From positions 1 through 17,492 of the forward strand of contig CAZLGC010000020.1 in NCBI GenBank assembly GCA_964559275.1: a DNA stretch of 17,492 nt, written 5' to 3'. The translations under genes were made by a program, and so were the position numbers. Below are positions 6,115 through 14,658 of the stretch, one piece after another. Below the pieces are notes generated by a model. That model made no database searches and was not told where the DNA came from. It was given only the letters and a program-made list of their open reading frames with translations. Position 1 is the first letter of the stretch; each line of letters starts with the position of its first letter. The stretch is from CAZLGC01 sp964559275 (GTDB taxonomy: Bacteria; Patescibacteriota; CALEFQ01).

Positions 6115-6585
6115 ATGAATGATGAATTGAACAAAGCCCGCGCTTACGCGATGAGATTGCTGGGATTTCGCTCCCAGTCAGTTGCGGAAATGCAAAAAAA
6201 GATGATTCGCAAGAAATTTTCCCGTTCCACGGTGCAGGCAGTTGTCAATGAATTGCGTTCCCAGGGTTATCTCAATGACAACCGATTCGCCAAAGAGTTG
6301 ATACAGAGTACGGTGCGACGGAAAGCAGTCGGTCAGTTTTATCTACGCAAAAAACTTTTAGAACACGGAATTTCGGAAAGCATAATTAATGATATTTTGG
6401 CCAAAGAACTCCCGGAAGATAAGGAAAAAGAGTTGGCTCGGGAGGCGGCTGCCCACAAAATAGAGGAATTCCAGGTTAAACTGAGCCGCATTTCTACTAT
6501 GCAAAAGGGTAAACTAGCGCGTTTTCTGAATAGTCGGGGCTTTGCAGGAGATATTATCAGAGAAATACTGGACGAGTTGACCTAA
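6115..6585 (+). CDS. recX: Regulatory protein RecX
   Basis: This 156-residue protein has the RecX arrangement of short three-helix repeats. The first contains A..YA.RLLGFRSQSVAEMQKKM (about 9-30). The second has V..ELRSQGYLND.RFAKE (about 44-61), including the typical 'GYLND.RFA' signature, and then R.KAVGQFYLRKKLLEHGIS. A last helical repeat ends in LNSRGFAGDIIREIL. RecX binds RecA filaments and limits their activity in recombination and the SOS response. The start is fixed by an in-frame stop at 6097-6099 and a GAGG (6104-6107) seven bases before the ATG. recA itself is not in this window. It lies between clpC (divergent) and the T4P locus (same strand), about 110 bases before the surface protein gene. 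Confidence 0.93.
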   Translation: MNDELNKARAYAMRLLGFRSQSVAEMQKKMIRKKFSRSTVQAVVNELRSQGYLNDNRFAKELIQSTVRRKAVGQFYLRKKLLEHGISESIINDILAKELPEDKEKELAREAAAHKIEEFQVKLSRISTMQKGKLARFLNSRGFAGDIIREILDELT

Positions 6586-6614
6586 TCTGGCAATTTTTGG
6601 TTAAACTTTTGCAC

Positions 6615-6643
6615 TTGCTAGATAAGGGCTAAGTTGGTAAAAT
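6615..6643 (+). promoter_or_regulatory. Candidate promoter of the T4P locus
   Basis: TTGCTA (6615-6620) and TAAAAT (6638-6643) are spaced by 17 bases. Transcription would begin near 6650, downstream of the longest open-frame start (TTG 6634), which supports translation from ATG 6694. From here to 16977 all genes are on the plus strand with gaps of at most about 40 bases, so this may drive the whole operon. Confidence 0.5.
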
Positions 6644-6693
6644 ATAAGCAAAACAGAAGATCACAAAACGCCTATCTTAGGCAGATTTTGCGC

Positions 6694-9600
6694 ATGAATC
6701 CAAAGAAACAACGCAGTCGCGTACCTGCTACCACGATTGTCGCTGGTTTGGTGGTGATTTTTGTTCTCATAACCTTGGCGGTGCTTCCCAACACCGAAGT
6801 TCTTTTGCATGCGCAGGGGGGACTTTACGATACGATTCCCATTGAGGGTAATTTCTGGATGCCAAATGGGGGCTGGATTAATCTCCAGGGCGAAAACTTC
6901 GGGATGTCCATGAGCAAAGAGAGTCGTGACGGCCCTCTTAATACTTTCTATTACGACATTTACGGATATGCCTGGGCACCGAATCTGGGCTGGATAAGTT
7001 TCCATGACCCGGACGGCAATTACGGTGTCTATGTAGAAACTAATGACCCGGACTACCCGATCGAAGGGCAGGGGCCCTGGAATATTGAGGGGTATGCCTG
7101 GGCTCCTAATATCGGTTGGATAGATTTTGACGCCATAGACAATTCCAATCCCGCCGAGCAACCCCGGATTGTTTTAGACGGACTTTGGTCACCCGATGCC
7201 CAGGTCCTGACCGCCAGCTTGGAGGGCTATGCCTGGTCACCAAATTTCGGCTGGGTTGACCTTAGCTATGCCAATATTCCCGGCTGGATCGATATTTCTA
7301 ATCCGGAGCTTATCAGCTGGAGTGCCTCGCCGGAAGTAGTCGCTAATCCTGACCAGCCTTATCTAGACGGCGTTTATACAGAGCAAGTTAGTGATTTCAA
7401 CGGATTCAGTGTCGGTAATTTTGTCTGGGTGCGTGACGACACCAAATTCAAGCTTCAACTTGATACCACTGACAACGCGGTGCGCTGGCAGAGTCTGATG
7501 ATAGCTAATTTAAATGCCGTTGATTACTATTGGAAAGACAAGTTGCGTTTCATGCCTGGTAATTCTCCTTATTTCAGCGGCAGTCTTCCTGACCCACCTA
7601 TAGATAGCTTTTTCAAGCGCAATGCTGATTATCCAGCCGGGTTCAATCCGACTGCTCTGGATCCACCCCAGGAACCCTGGCAGCAAGGTGATGATCCCTT
7701 TACCTGGAAAAGTATATCCCATATTCATGCTGATACCGGTTTGTCTGTCGAGCCTGATATACAAACGCGCGAGATCAGGGTGGCTGCCCGGGATAGTTCC
7801 GGGAATGATGTATGTCAATCCGATTACCAATGGGGTGACTGGGACAATCTAAAGGGCTGTCAGATCAGTAACACGTACGGTCCCTTAACGAAACGGGTCG
7901 GTATTGCCATTGATCCTCTTCTACCAACAGCCGGGCTCTATTATGGAACCGAACAATACGAATCGGGTGATCATATTCCGACTGAACAAGAGCCGACTCT
8001 GACCTTTATGTTTGGCGACACCAGTTCATCCGGAGCTCGTTGGGGTCGGATTAGCTGGAGCTGGGATAAGGCGAGTTGGAATGTACTGGCCGAAAGAGAC
8101 TCTGAGTTTGCCGGTCGCAATCCCGTTTTTGAAAATTTCATTCTACCAAATATCGGTGGCAATGACGGCGACATTCTCTATTTCCGGTTTGAGGTCTATG
8201 ACAATGTCGGCAACTTGCTTGATACGACATTGGATCTAGTAGTAGATAACACGCCACCGTCCGATCAATTCCAGGCGCAGGATCCGAAAGATTTTGATCC
8301 CGACCGTACCCGTTTCCAAAAAGTAAATATGTATATCCCGGCGCCAGCGGCTGGTGATGACGTTCAGTATGTTCGCTTTGGCAACCCGTCAGAGAAGGAA
8401 GGAGAGTATTATTGGGGTTTGCCGGTTTACTACGGCAGCAAAACCTGGCCGACCGGCCGGCCGCTGGGTGACAAGAGTAATCCTTTTTACTGGGATCTGA
8501 ATTTAGGTGAAACGGGCATAAATCCGATTCTATATGGCGGTAATAAGCTGGTGGCGGCTGAATTTGCTGACAGTAGCAAGCCGCCCAATACTGAAACAAA
8601 GACCTATATAATAAAAGCTCCTTGGTTCCAAGCCGCGGGCGGCGATATTCATGCCGGCACCGGTGTTGGTACACCGCCGTCGCTAAATGTCGGTGAAGGT
8701 ATCGGGCCCTATAGTACCGACACCTACAACGCGACTTTCCGGATTACTGCTGACGGTAGAATCACCCGCCAGATACTGACTGAATCAGACTGGGAGCAAC
8801 AGTACTACGAAGCCAATTTCACTTACCCAGGTCCGTCGGCAGACTCAATCGCGCAGATAGACTGGGATGCACTAGTGGAGAAAGCGGCTGGTAACGTCCT
8901 GAGAGAAAAAGATATCTGTGATCCTTTTACGAATACCTGCGAAATAGATTTCAATGATTATCTAAATTCCGGTGGGGTAGTTATGGCCGAGGTCGATCCT
9001 GGTCGTGATCCCGTCTTCACCATTGGGGAGCAGGGTAAAGATGTTACTATCAAGGGCCGCGGAACACTGCTGGTGCCGGCGACCTTGTATGTGGCTTCTG
9101 ACCTATACTATGAAGACCAGATAGTGGAAAATGTGAGTGATCTTAGCTCGATGGGCGTTGTTACCAAACGTTCGGTTGGCCTGGTAGCCGACGGCTCCCG
9201 CGGTAATCTCTATGTGGATGAGGGGGTCAATCACATGGTTGGATCATATATTCTAGGGATCGGAAAATGCGAGTCGTTCTCGACGGAATGTGATAACACC
9301 GGAATTATCCATACTTCGGTCTACCATGATCCAACTGGTTTTGGTGCCGATACGTATGATACTAAGGCTCTCTCCGACCAAGAGCTAGTCTTAAACGGTC
9401 TCGTTATAGCTCGTGGGTTTGACCTTGGTCGATACAGCGCCGGCTCCCAGAATTTCCTGCAAAATGCTGACTTCAGTGATTCGCCTTTCGGGCCAGGCTC
9501 ATTCCCAGACCTGCCGTCTGATTGGTTTATTGAGCCGGATAACCCTGATACTTATACAACCATTGATTCGGAAAAGGTCGGGGCCGAGAACCTGGGAGAG

Positions 9601-10077
9601 GCTGTTTTCCAGATCTGGCAAAGCGCTACCTTTGGTCAGGTTTTCGGTATACCTTCAGCGGTGGATATTCCCGAGGAGATTACTGATAATTTCACGGCTT
9701 CGGTTTACCTGAAAGGAAACCATAATATGGATGGCGTTCTTTCAATCGGTGTTGGCCAACAGATTTGCGCTGACAAAGTTTCGATTACTACGGAATGGGA
9801 ACGTTACCAATGCCAGGTGACAGGTGTCAAGCCGGGAATTAAGGGTCTTATGTATTCACTTGGTTTCAATTTGCCTCCGGAATCAATTGTATATATAGCG
9901 GCGCCGCAAGCCGAGTTTGGCGATCGGGCGACAGCCTGGCATCGGCAGTACGATGATGCTCTGTCCTATTCCGGCTCATCCGAACATTTTTACTATGACG
10001 GCCGGGCTGTCATGAATACACCGCCCGGGTTCTATTCTCTCAGCAGTTCTTCTTGGGGAGAGGCGACAGCGGATTAA
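6694..10077 (+). CDS. Giant Sec-exported modular surface protein of the T4P locus
   Basis: This is a 1127-residue protein with a basic N-terminus (MNPKKQRSR), a hydrophobic segment (about 13-32) and a likely signal peptidase site after LHA (40). Four W-rich repeats of the type GYAWAPNxGWI follow (about 52-62, 91-101, 133-143, 178-188). An Ig-like module comes next (about 430-520, with YDNVGN and VVDNTPP), then a PWFQAAGGDI motif (643-652) and a probable beta-helix or strand-rich part up to LNGLVIARGF (900-909). A jelly-roll-like, carbohydrate-binding-type module (about 918-1088) and a terminal FYYDGRAVMNTPPGF motif complete it. I recall similar modules in Patescibacteria surface proteins next to pilus genes; their role is not established. 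Adhesion to a host cell or tip/minor-pilin-like function is an inference. No sortase motif or C-terminal membrane anchor is seen. The start is chosen at ATG 6694 because the promoter lies over the longer TTG start; there is no ribosome binding site. Confidence 0.85.
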   Translation: MNPKKQRSRVPATTIVAGLVVIFVLITLAVLPNTEVLLHAQGGLYDTIPIEGNFWMPNGGWINLQGENFGMSMSKESRDGPLNTFYYDIYGYAWAPNLGWISFHDPDGNYGVYVETNDPDYPIEGQGPWNIEGYAWAPNIGWIDFDAIDNSNPAEQPRIVLDGLWSPDAQVLTASLEGYAWSPNFGWVDLSYANIPGWIDISNPELISWSASPEVVANPDQPYLDGVYTEQVSDFNGFSVGNFVWVRDDTKFKLQLDTTDNAVRWQSLMIANLNAVDYYWKDKLRFMPGNSPYFSGSLPDPPIDSFFKRNADYPAGFNPTALDPPQEPWQQGDDPFTWKSISHIHADTGLSVEPDIQTREIRVAARDSSGNDVCQSDYQWGDWDNLKGCQISNTYGPLTKRVGIAIDPLLPTAGLYYGTEQYESGDHIPTEQEPTLTFMFGDTSSSGARWGRISWSWDKASWNVLAERDSEFAGRNPVFENFILPNIGGNDGDILYFRFEVYDNVGNLLDTTLDLVVDNTPPSDQFQAQDPKDFDPDRTRFQKVNMYIPAPAAGDDVQYVRFGNPSEKEGEYYWGLPVYYGSKTWPTGRPLGDKSNPFYWDLNLGETGINPILYGGNKLVAAEFADSSKPPNTETKTYIIKAPWFQAAGGDIHAGTGVGTPPSLNVGEGIGPYSTDTYNATFRITADGRITRQILTESDWEQQYYEANFTYPGPSADSIAQIDWDALVEKAAGNVLREKDICDPFTNTCEIDFNDYLNSGGVVMAEVDPGRDPVFTIGEQGKDVTIKGRGTLLVPATLYVASDLYYEDQIVENVSDLSSMGVVTKRSVGLVADGSRGNLYVDEGVNHMVGSYILGIGKCESFSTECDNTGIIHTSVYHDPTGFGADTYDTKALSDQELVLNGLVIARGFDLGRYSAGSQNFLQNADFSDSPFGPGSFPDLPSDWFIEPDNPDTYTTIDSEKVGAENLGEAVFQIWQSATFGQVFGIPSAVDIPEEITDNFTASVYLKGNHNMDGVLSIGVGQQICADKVSITTEWERYQCQVTGVKPGIKGLMYSLGFNLPPESIVYIAAPQAEFGDRATAWHRQYDDALSYSGSSEHFYYDGRAVMNTPPGFYSLSSSSWGEATAD

Positions 10078-10078
10078 C

Positions 10079-10090
10079 TTAGTTAACTAA
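10079..10090. repeat. Perfect 12-bp palindrome TTAGTTAACTAA before pilM
   Basis: It occupies half of the 26-base spacer between the surface protein and pilM. The arms have no loop, so it is more like a protein-binding site than an RNA hairpin, but it could be chance in an AT-rich spacer. Confidence 0.3.
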
Positions 10091-10103
10091 ATCAAAAAGA
10101 GAT

Positions 10104-11150
10104 ATGGCATTATTCAAACCAGACAGCTACGTGGGAGTAGATATCGGCACCGCCAGTGTCAAGGTGGTTGAATTAGCCGCGGCTAAAAACGGACCGCGTT
10201 TGCTGACTTACGGCCTGATCGAGCTGGAGAAACAGGTGGAAAAGAATGGAAACGGGAATGACATGAAAGTTTCGGACGCTATAAAGAAAATCCTAGCGGA
10301 TGCCAAAGTTCATGGCAAAACAAGTGTTTCTTCACTGCCGGGATTTTCTGTTTTTACTTCACTAGTAGAGCTGCCGAAAATGACAGATAAAGAAGTTTCG
10401 GAAGCGATCAAATATGAGGCCAAGCGTTATGTGCCAATTTCTCTAGACAACATGGTTCTGGATTGGAAGGTAGTGAAAGAGGAGGAGGTAACTACTAAGG
10501 AAGGTCTGGGTACAGCCAAGATGCAGGTACTGCTGACGGCGGCGCCGAAATCTCTGGTTAATCGCTATGTCAAAATTTTTAAGCAAAGCGGGCTCAAGCT
10601 GGCCGGTCTAGAAACCGAAGCGTTTGCTCTAGCCAGATCTCTGATTGGCAATGACAAATCACCGACTTTGATACTTGATATCGGCGGATCGGCGACGGAT
10701 ATCTTTGTAGTTGTCGGCGGTTTTCCGATCCTTACCCGGACGATTGAGACCGGCGGGCGGGCGATTACGAATGCGATTTCACAGCGTCTGCGGGTCAGTC
10801 TGGATCGGGCGGAGCAGTTTAAACGCGATTTCGGCATGAAAACCGAGCAACAACAGATTCCGGAAGTAATTCGCGATACTATGTCTGATATTGTCGCAGA
10901 ACTGCAAAATGTGCTAAAATTGTACTACGGAAAAAACAAAGCCAAAATAGAAAAAGTTATTCTCAGTGGGGGAGACGCCCAGGTAAAATGGCTGGCTAAG
11001 TTTATTGAAGATGAGATTGATATCAGAACTTTTATCGGCAATCCCTGGGCTAGAATTTCCTACCCGCAGGCCCTGGCGCCGACGTTGGAAGCAATCGGCC
11101 CTCATTTTGCGGTAGCTGTGGGTTTAGCAATGCGCGAATTAGTTAAGTAA
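10104..11150 (+). CDS. pilM: Type IV pilus assembly protein PilM
   Basis: This is a 348-residue actin-like ATPase of the PilM/FtsA fold. The phosphate-1 motif is in VGVDIGTASVKVVEL (10-24), the phosphate-2 motif in LDIGGSATDIFVV (191-203), and the adenosine-type motif in ILSGGDAQV (286-294). The segment SLPGFSVFTSLVELPKM (77-93) and the following helix are characteristic of PilM. It is cytoplasmic and forms a ring or scaffold that links the PilB/PilT motors to the membrane by binding the N-terminal tail of PilN, which is the next gene. The length is normal for the family. Upstream, AAAGAGA is at best a weak ribosome binding site. The gap to pilN is 37 bases. Confidence 0.95.
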   Translation: MALFKPDSYVGVDIGTASVKVVELAAAKNGPRLLTYGLIELEKQVEKNGNGNDMKVSDAIKKILADAKVHGKTSVSSLPGFSVFTSLVELPKMTDKEVSEAIKYEAKRYVPISLDNMVLDWKVVKEEEVTTKEGLGTAKMQVLLTAAPKSLVNRYVKIFKQSGLKLAGLETEAFALARSLIGNDKSPTLILDIGGSATDIFVVVGGFPILTRTIETGGRAITNAISQRLRVSLDRAEQFKRDFGMKTEQQQIPEVIRDTMSDIVAELQNVLKLYYGKNKAKIEKVILSGGDAQVKWLAKFIEDEIDIRTFIGNPWARISYPQALAPTLEAIGPHFAVAVGLAMRELVK

Positions 11151-11187
11151 TCTAACCTTGTTTAAAACTTCATAAATAAATAACGAT

Positions 11188-11898
11188 ATGGCAAACGTTA
11201 ATTTAATACCAGAGGATAAAGGCAAGGCCCCGGCCTGGTCCAAGATGACCACCACTAGTCTAATTGTCGTTATCATTATTGTGGCAGCGGTTTTAGGCGG
11301 CATGTTCATCTGGCAGCGAGTGCTGATAGTTCGCGAGGCCAGCCTGAAGGAAGAAGCTGCCAAGGTAGAGGCGGAGCAGGAGCAATATGCCGAAGTCGCG
11401 GCCGAGGCCAAGACCCTAGAGATTCAGCTGTCTAGTCTAAAGCAACTACTGGATGACCATGTTTATTGGTCCGAGCTTTTCTGGCAGCTGGAGGCCAGTG
11501 CATTTAAGACGAATGTTTTGGAAGCCCTGCAGGCGACCGAGCCAGGTAAGGTTGAGATACAAGGATCTATCCCGAGCTACAATGATCTGGCTAAGCAGAT
11601 TGTGGCCTACGAGAGCAATTCTTTCTTCAAAAGTACCAAGCTTAACAACGCTATCCTAACAGCGGCAGCGGACGGTTCTACCCGGGTCAGTTACAATATG
11701 GTTTTGTGGTTATCGGATGATGCCCTGACCAAGACTGATACGGAAGTTCTAGAGGACAGCTTACGCGATTACAAAATTGAACAACCGGCCACAGAAGAGG
11801 TGACAGAAGAGGAGGAAGCTGCCGAGGGAACCACCGAAGAAGGGGAGACAGAAACTGAAGGGGAAAGCGAAGAAGCTAGTGAAGAGGCTGCTGAATAA
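11188..11898 (+). CDS. pilN: Type IV pilus assembly protein PilN with acidic tail
   Basis: This is a 236-residue bitopic membrane protein. The N-terminal VNLIPED (4-10) is the conserved PilM-docking motif (INLLP in model systems). One membrane helix follows (about 23-44), then a Glu/Ala-rich coiled coil (about 48-90) and a periplasmic/exterior ferredoxin-like domain. PilN pairs with PilO to align the pilus machine. The last 38 residues (199-236) are an unusual low-complexity tail containing 18 Glu with Thr, Gly, Ser and Ala, and would be highly acidic outside the membrane. There is no ribosome binding site before the ATG. Confidence 0.92.
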   Translation: MANVNLIPEDKGKAPAWSKMTTTSLIVVIIIVAAVLGGMFIWQRVLIVREASLKEEAAKVEAEQEQYAEVAAEAKTLEIQLSSLKQLLDDHVYWSELFWQLEASAFKTNVLEALQATEPGKVEIQGSIPSYNDLAKQIVAYESNSFFKSTKLNNAILTAAADGSTRVSYNMVLWLSDDALTKTDTEVLEDSLRDYKIEQPATEEVTEEEEAAEGTTEEGETETEGESEEASEEAAE

Positions 11899-11938
11899 AA
11901 ACTACTTAATAATTTTTCCACTTTATTTTTAAAAACAT

Positions 11939-12490
11939 ATGCCACTAACAGCCCGAAATAAACAACTAATCGTAACTGGAGTAATGGTCGTCATCATTGT
12001 TGTGGGGGCCTGGCTCGGTTTTGAGCAATACAAAGCGGTTGCAGCCCAGCAGGACAAGGTTACTGTCGCCGCTGAAGAGTTACAGGCAGCTGAGCAGGAG
12101 CTGGCTGACCTTAAGGAGCTCAGTAACACCATGGATTCAATGTCTGTGGAGCTAAATAACGTGCGCAGTTCTCTGCCGGCCGGGGAAGATATCTCGGATT
12201 TGCTGGCAAACCTTGAAGCAATTGCGGTGTACAGCGGCGTGACCTTTGATTCAATCTCGGTAGCGACCAGCGGCGAGCAGACAGCCATTGCAACAACAGG
12301 GGAAGAAGTTGCGACTCCGGCTGGTGTTAACCGCATCAATCTGGCGATTTCTGTTACCGGCGGTTACCAGAATCTGAAGAAGTATCTGCATGGCATTGAA
12401 CAGAATCTGAGAATAATTGATGTTAATTCTATTAGCATCAGCGAAGGCGGCGTGTACCTTCTCAACATGCAAACTTACTACGTTGAATAA
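11939..12490 (+). CDS. pilO: Type IV pilus assembly protein PilO
   Basis: This 183-residue protein has one N-terminal membrane helix (about 10-27), a coiled coil (about 35-77) and a ferredoxin-like domain ending in the typical YLLNMQTYYVE strand. It contains GGYQNLKKYLHGIEQNLRIIDV (about 141-162), the most conserved part of the PilO domain. It is expected to form a heterodimer with PilN through the coiled coil and the outer domain. A Ser/Thr/Ala-rich loop near 108-130 is longer than needed for the fold. Position after pilN supports the call. The spacer (40 bases) is U-rich and carries no ribosome binding site. Confidence 0.9.
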   Translation: MPLTARNKQLIVTGVMVVIIVVGAWLGFEQYKAVAAQQDKVTVAAEELQAAEQELADLKELSNTMDSMSVELNNVRSSLPAGEDISDLLANLEAIAVYSGVTFDSISVATSGEQTAIATTGEEVATPAGVNRINLAISVTGGYQNLKKYLHGIEQNLRIIDVNSISISEGGVYLLNMQTYYVE

Positions 12491-12502
12491 GCACAAAATT
12501 TT

Positions 12503-12781
12503 ATGCAAAAACGGGAAACAATACTTTTGTCCGTTCTGGGAGTAGTGATCGTGGTGGCAATAATAATACTAGTAGTGACTTCAAGCGGATCCTCTGAGCC
12601 TACCACCGAATTACCGGAGACTGCCTCGTCCGAATCACAGGTCGCAAAAAAGGTAATGGTGACTTTGGAATCAGCCCAGAAAGTCCTGCGTTCTGACAAG
12701 TTTCTGACGCTGACGACATTCGGCAAGGTTCCGGTGACGGTAGAGCCGAGCGAACTTGGCAAGACTAATATCTTCAATTAG
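12503..12781 (+). CDS. Small T4P-operon membrane protein (PilP position)
   Basis: This is a 92-residue protein with one N-terminal membrane helix (about 7-24), a Ser/Thr/Glu/Pro-rich linker, a predicted helix (VAKKVMVTLESAQKVLRS, about 47-64) and a short strand-like C-terminus ending GKTNIFN. It starts 13 bases after pilO, and pilB begins one base after its stop codon, so it is firmly inside the operon and probably translationally coupled to pilB. In diderms this place is taken by the lipoprotein PilP, but there is no lipobox Cys and no PilP domain, so homology is not claimed. The terminal 'G..N.F' resembles ends of small proteins I recall in other CPR pilus operons. A role in the PilN/PilO membrane subcomplex is an inference. 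Confidence 0.75.
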   Translation: MQKRETILLSVLGVVIVVAIIILVVTSSGSSEPTTELPETASSESQVAKKVMVTLESAQKVLRSDKFLTLTTFGKVPVTVEPSELGKTNIFN

Positions 12782-12782
12782 T

Positions 12783-14627
12783 ATGGCCGACCAGGATGAT
12801 ACCAATCAGCCAGTACCGGCCACTGAACCGTCGGCGGAGGGCAAAGACTATGACGAAGTCCTGGCTTCGTCAGAGCAACAGCAGGCTGCCGGCACGGGAG
12901 ATCTGGCTGCAGTTTTAGTGAATCAGGGGCTGATAACTACGGAGCAGGAGAAAATGCTGCGGGAAGAGAGCCAGCGTCAGGGTAAAAGCCTGGAGGACCT
13001 AATTCTAGAAATGCAGTTTGTTTCCGATGAGGCTCTGGCCCAGGTAAAATCACGGCAGCTGGGGATTCCGTACATTGACCTCAGAGAATATGAAGTTCCC
13101 AAAGAGATTCTGAAAATAATACCGGCGGACGCAGCTCGCAATTATGGATTTGTAGTTTTTGGCAAGGAGAACAACAAGCTAAAAATAGCGATGGTTGACC
13201 CGCAGAATTTTCAGGCTCTGGAAGCATTGGATTTTATAATTAAAAAAGAAAACTACAGCAGCGAAATCTACGTCACTTCCCGAATCAGTCTGGAAAACGT
13301 GCTGGCGCAGTACGGGGGAGTGAAAGAAGAAGTGGGCAAAGCTCTGGAAGGAGCGACGATTGAACTGGAGAAAGAGGGTGGTGAAATAAAAAGTATCAAG
13401 GGTGGCGAGGCGCTGGAGCGTTTTGTGGAAAGAGCGCCGGTTTCCCGGGCGGTCGACGTAATTCTGAAAAATGCGGTTGAACAGCGGGCTAGTGATGTCC
13501 ACATTGAACCGACCGAGGAAAATGTACGTGTTCGCTACCGGATTGACGGTATATTACATACAATTCTGAAGTTGTCCCGCCAGGTGCACTCGGCGATCGT
13601 ATCACGGGTGAAGATCATGGCTAATCTGAAAATTGACGAAACCCGCATTCCTCAGGATGGTCGCTTTCACATGAAATTTGGTAAGCGTGAGATCGATTTC
13701 CGTGTTTCCACACTGCCGACTATAAATGGGGAGAAGGTCGTGATGAGAATCCTGGACCGGTCGGAAGGGATCTTTAAACTTGAAGAGCTGGGGATACTGA
13801 AACCGCAGTTGGAGAGCATCGAAGATGTAATAAAGAAGACTCACGGTATGACTCTGGTGACCGGCCCGACCGGCGCCGGCAAGTCGACAACCTTATATTC
13901 GATACTCAATATTCTGAATGAACCGGCTGTAAATATAATTACTTTGGAGGATCCGGTAGAGTACTTTGTTGAAGGAATTTCTCAATCCCAGGTTAACCCT
14001 GATGTTGGTCTTTCCTTTGCCTCGGGGCTGCGCTCAATTCTGCGCCAGGATCCGGACATTATCATGGTCGGTGAGATCAGGGATAAAGAAACGGCTGAAA
14101 TGGCCGTGCATGCGTCTCTAACTGGCCACATTGTTCTCTCCACTTTGCATACCAATAGCTCTTTCGGAGCCATTCCCCGCTTGATCGATATGGGGATCGA
14201 GCCGTTTTTGCTAGCTTCGGCCCTGAATTCTGTTATTGCGCAACGGCTAGTGCGCCGTCTGTGCCCGGACTGTCGTAAAAAGAGGGAGGCAAACCCGGAT
14301 GAGACCGCTGTCATTATGAAAGAATGGGGGGCCATCCCGGCTGAATTGCGCAAAAAACTCAAGTTAAAAATGCCCTCGCCTCTAGAAATATATGAACCCA
14401 AGGGTTGCCCCAACTGCCAGGACGGATACAAAGGCCGTATCGGCATATTCGAAATGTTCCGGGTAGACACCGATGTTCAGGATGTTGTTCTCCAACAGGC
14501 CACCGCCGATAAGATCAAAAGCGTCGCTCGGGAAAAGGGGACAATCACGATGATGGAAGACGGCATTGTCAAAGTGCTGCTGGGAATGACAACGGTGGAA
14601 GAAGTCCTGCGCGCAACCCGAGACTAG
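12783..14627 (+). CDS. pilB: Type IV pilus extension ATPase PilB
   Basis: This is a 614-residue GspE/PilB secretion ATPase. An N-terminal acidic lead is followed by an MshEN-type N domain (about 38-190) and the ATPase core. The core has Walker A GPTGAGKST (361-369), the Asp box ITLEDPVEY (386-394), Walker B IIMVGEIRD (426-434) and the His box TGHIVLSTLHTN (447-458). A tetracysteine zinc site (CPDC 494-497 and CPNC 542-545) is typical for PilB and absent from PilT. It hydrolyses ATP at the inner face of the membrane to drive pilin polymerisation with PilC. ATG 12783 is chosen, one base after the preceding stop, over an in-frame TTG at 12756 that would overlap the upstream gene. It lacks a ribosome binding site, so coupling is likely. 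Confidence 0.96.
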   Translation: MADQDDTNQPVPATEPSAEGKDYDEVLASSEQQQAAGTGDLAAVLVNQGLITTEQEKMLREESQRQGKSLEDLILEMQFVSDEALAQVKSRQLGIPYIDLREYEVPKEILKIIPADAARNYGFVVFGKENNKLKIAMVDPQNFQALEALDFIIKKENYSSEIYVTSRISLENVLAQYGGVKEEVGKALEGATIELEKEGGEIKSIKGGEALERFVERAPVSRAVDVILKNAVEQRASDVHIEPTEENVRVRYRIDGILHTILKLSRQVHSAIVSRVKIMANLKIDETRIPQDGRFHMKFGKREIDFRVSTLPTINGEKVVMRILDRSEGIFKLEELGILKPQLESIEDVIKKTHGMTLVTGPTGAGKSTTLYSILNILNEPAVNIITLEDPVEYFVEGISQSQVNPDVGLSFASGLRSILRQDPDIIMVGEIRDKETAEMAVHASLTGHIVLSTLHTNSSFGAIPRLIDMGIEPFLLASALNSVIAQRLVRRLCPDCRKKREANPDETAVIMKEWGAIPAELRKKLKLKMPSPLEIYEPKGCPNCQDGYKGRIGIFEMFRVDTDVQDVVLQQATADKIKSVAREKGTITMMEDGIVKVLLGMTTVEEVLRATRD

Positions 14628-14635
14628 CCCAAAAA

Positions 14636-14656
14636 CTAACATCTAATATCTAATCC
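14636..14656 (+). repeat. Period-7 tandem repeat, CTAANNN type (3 units)
   Basis: Three consecutive 7-base units beginning CTAA fill the pilB-pilT spacer and end two bases before the pilT start codon. It is one of four clear tracts with the same 7-base period in this window. Confidence 0.65.
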
Positions 14657-14658
14657 AG

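Noticed and set aside
6634..6693. Extended N-terminus of the surface protein from TTG 6634
   Set aside because: A good promoter -10 box overlaps it, and the signal peptide is complete from ATG 6694.
7029..7260. CRISPR-like regular repeats
   Set aside because: The repeated GYAW.PN.GW units are protein repeats with divergent codons and unequal spacing; no CRISPR array or cas gene is seen in the window.
8138..8674. 178-residue minus-strand frame inside the surface protein gene
   Set aside because: It is antisense to a strongly supported coding sequence, with no domain pattern and no start signals.
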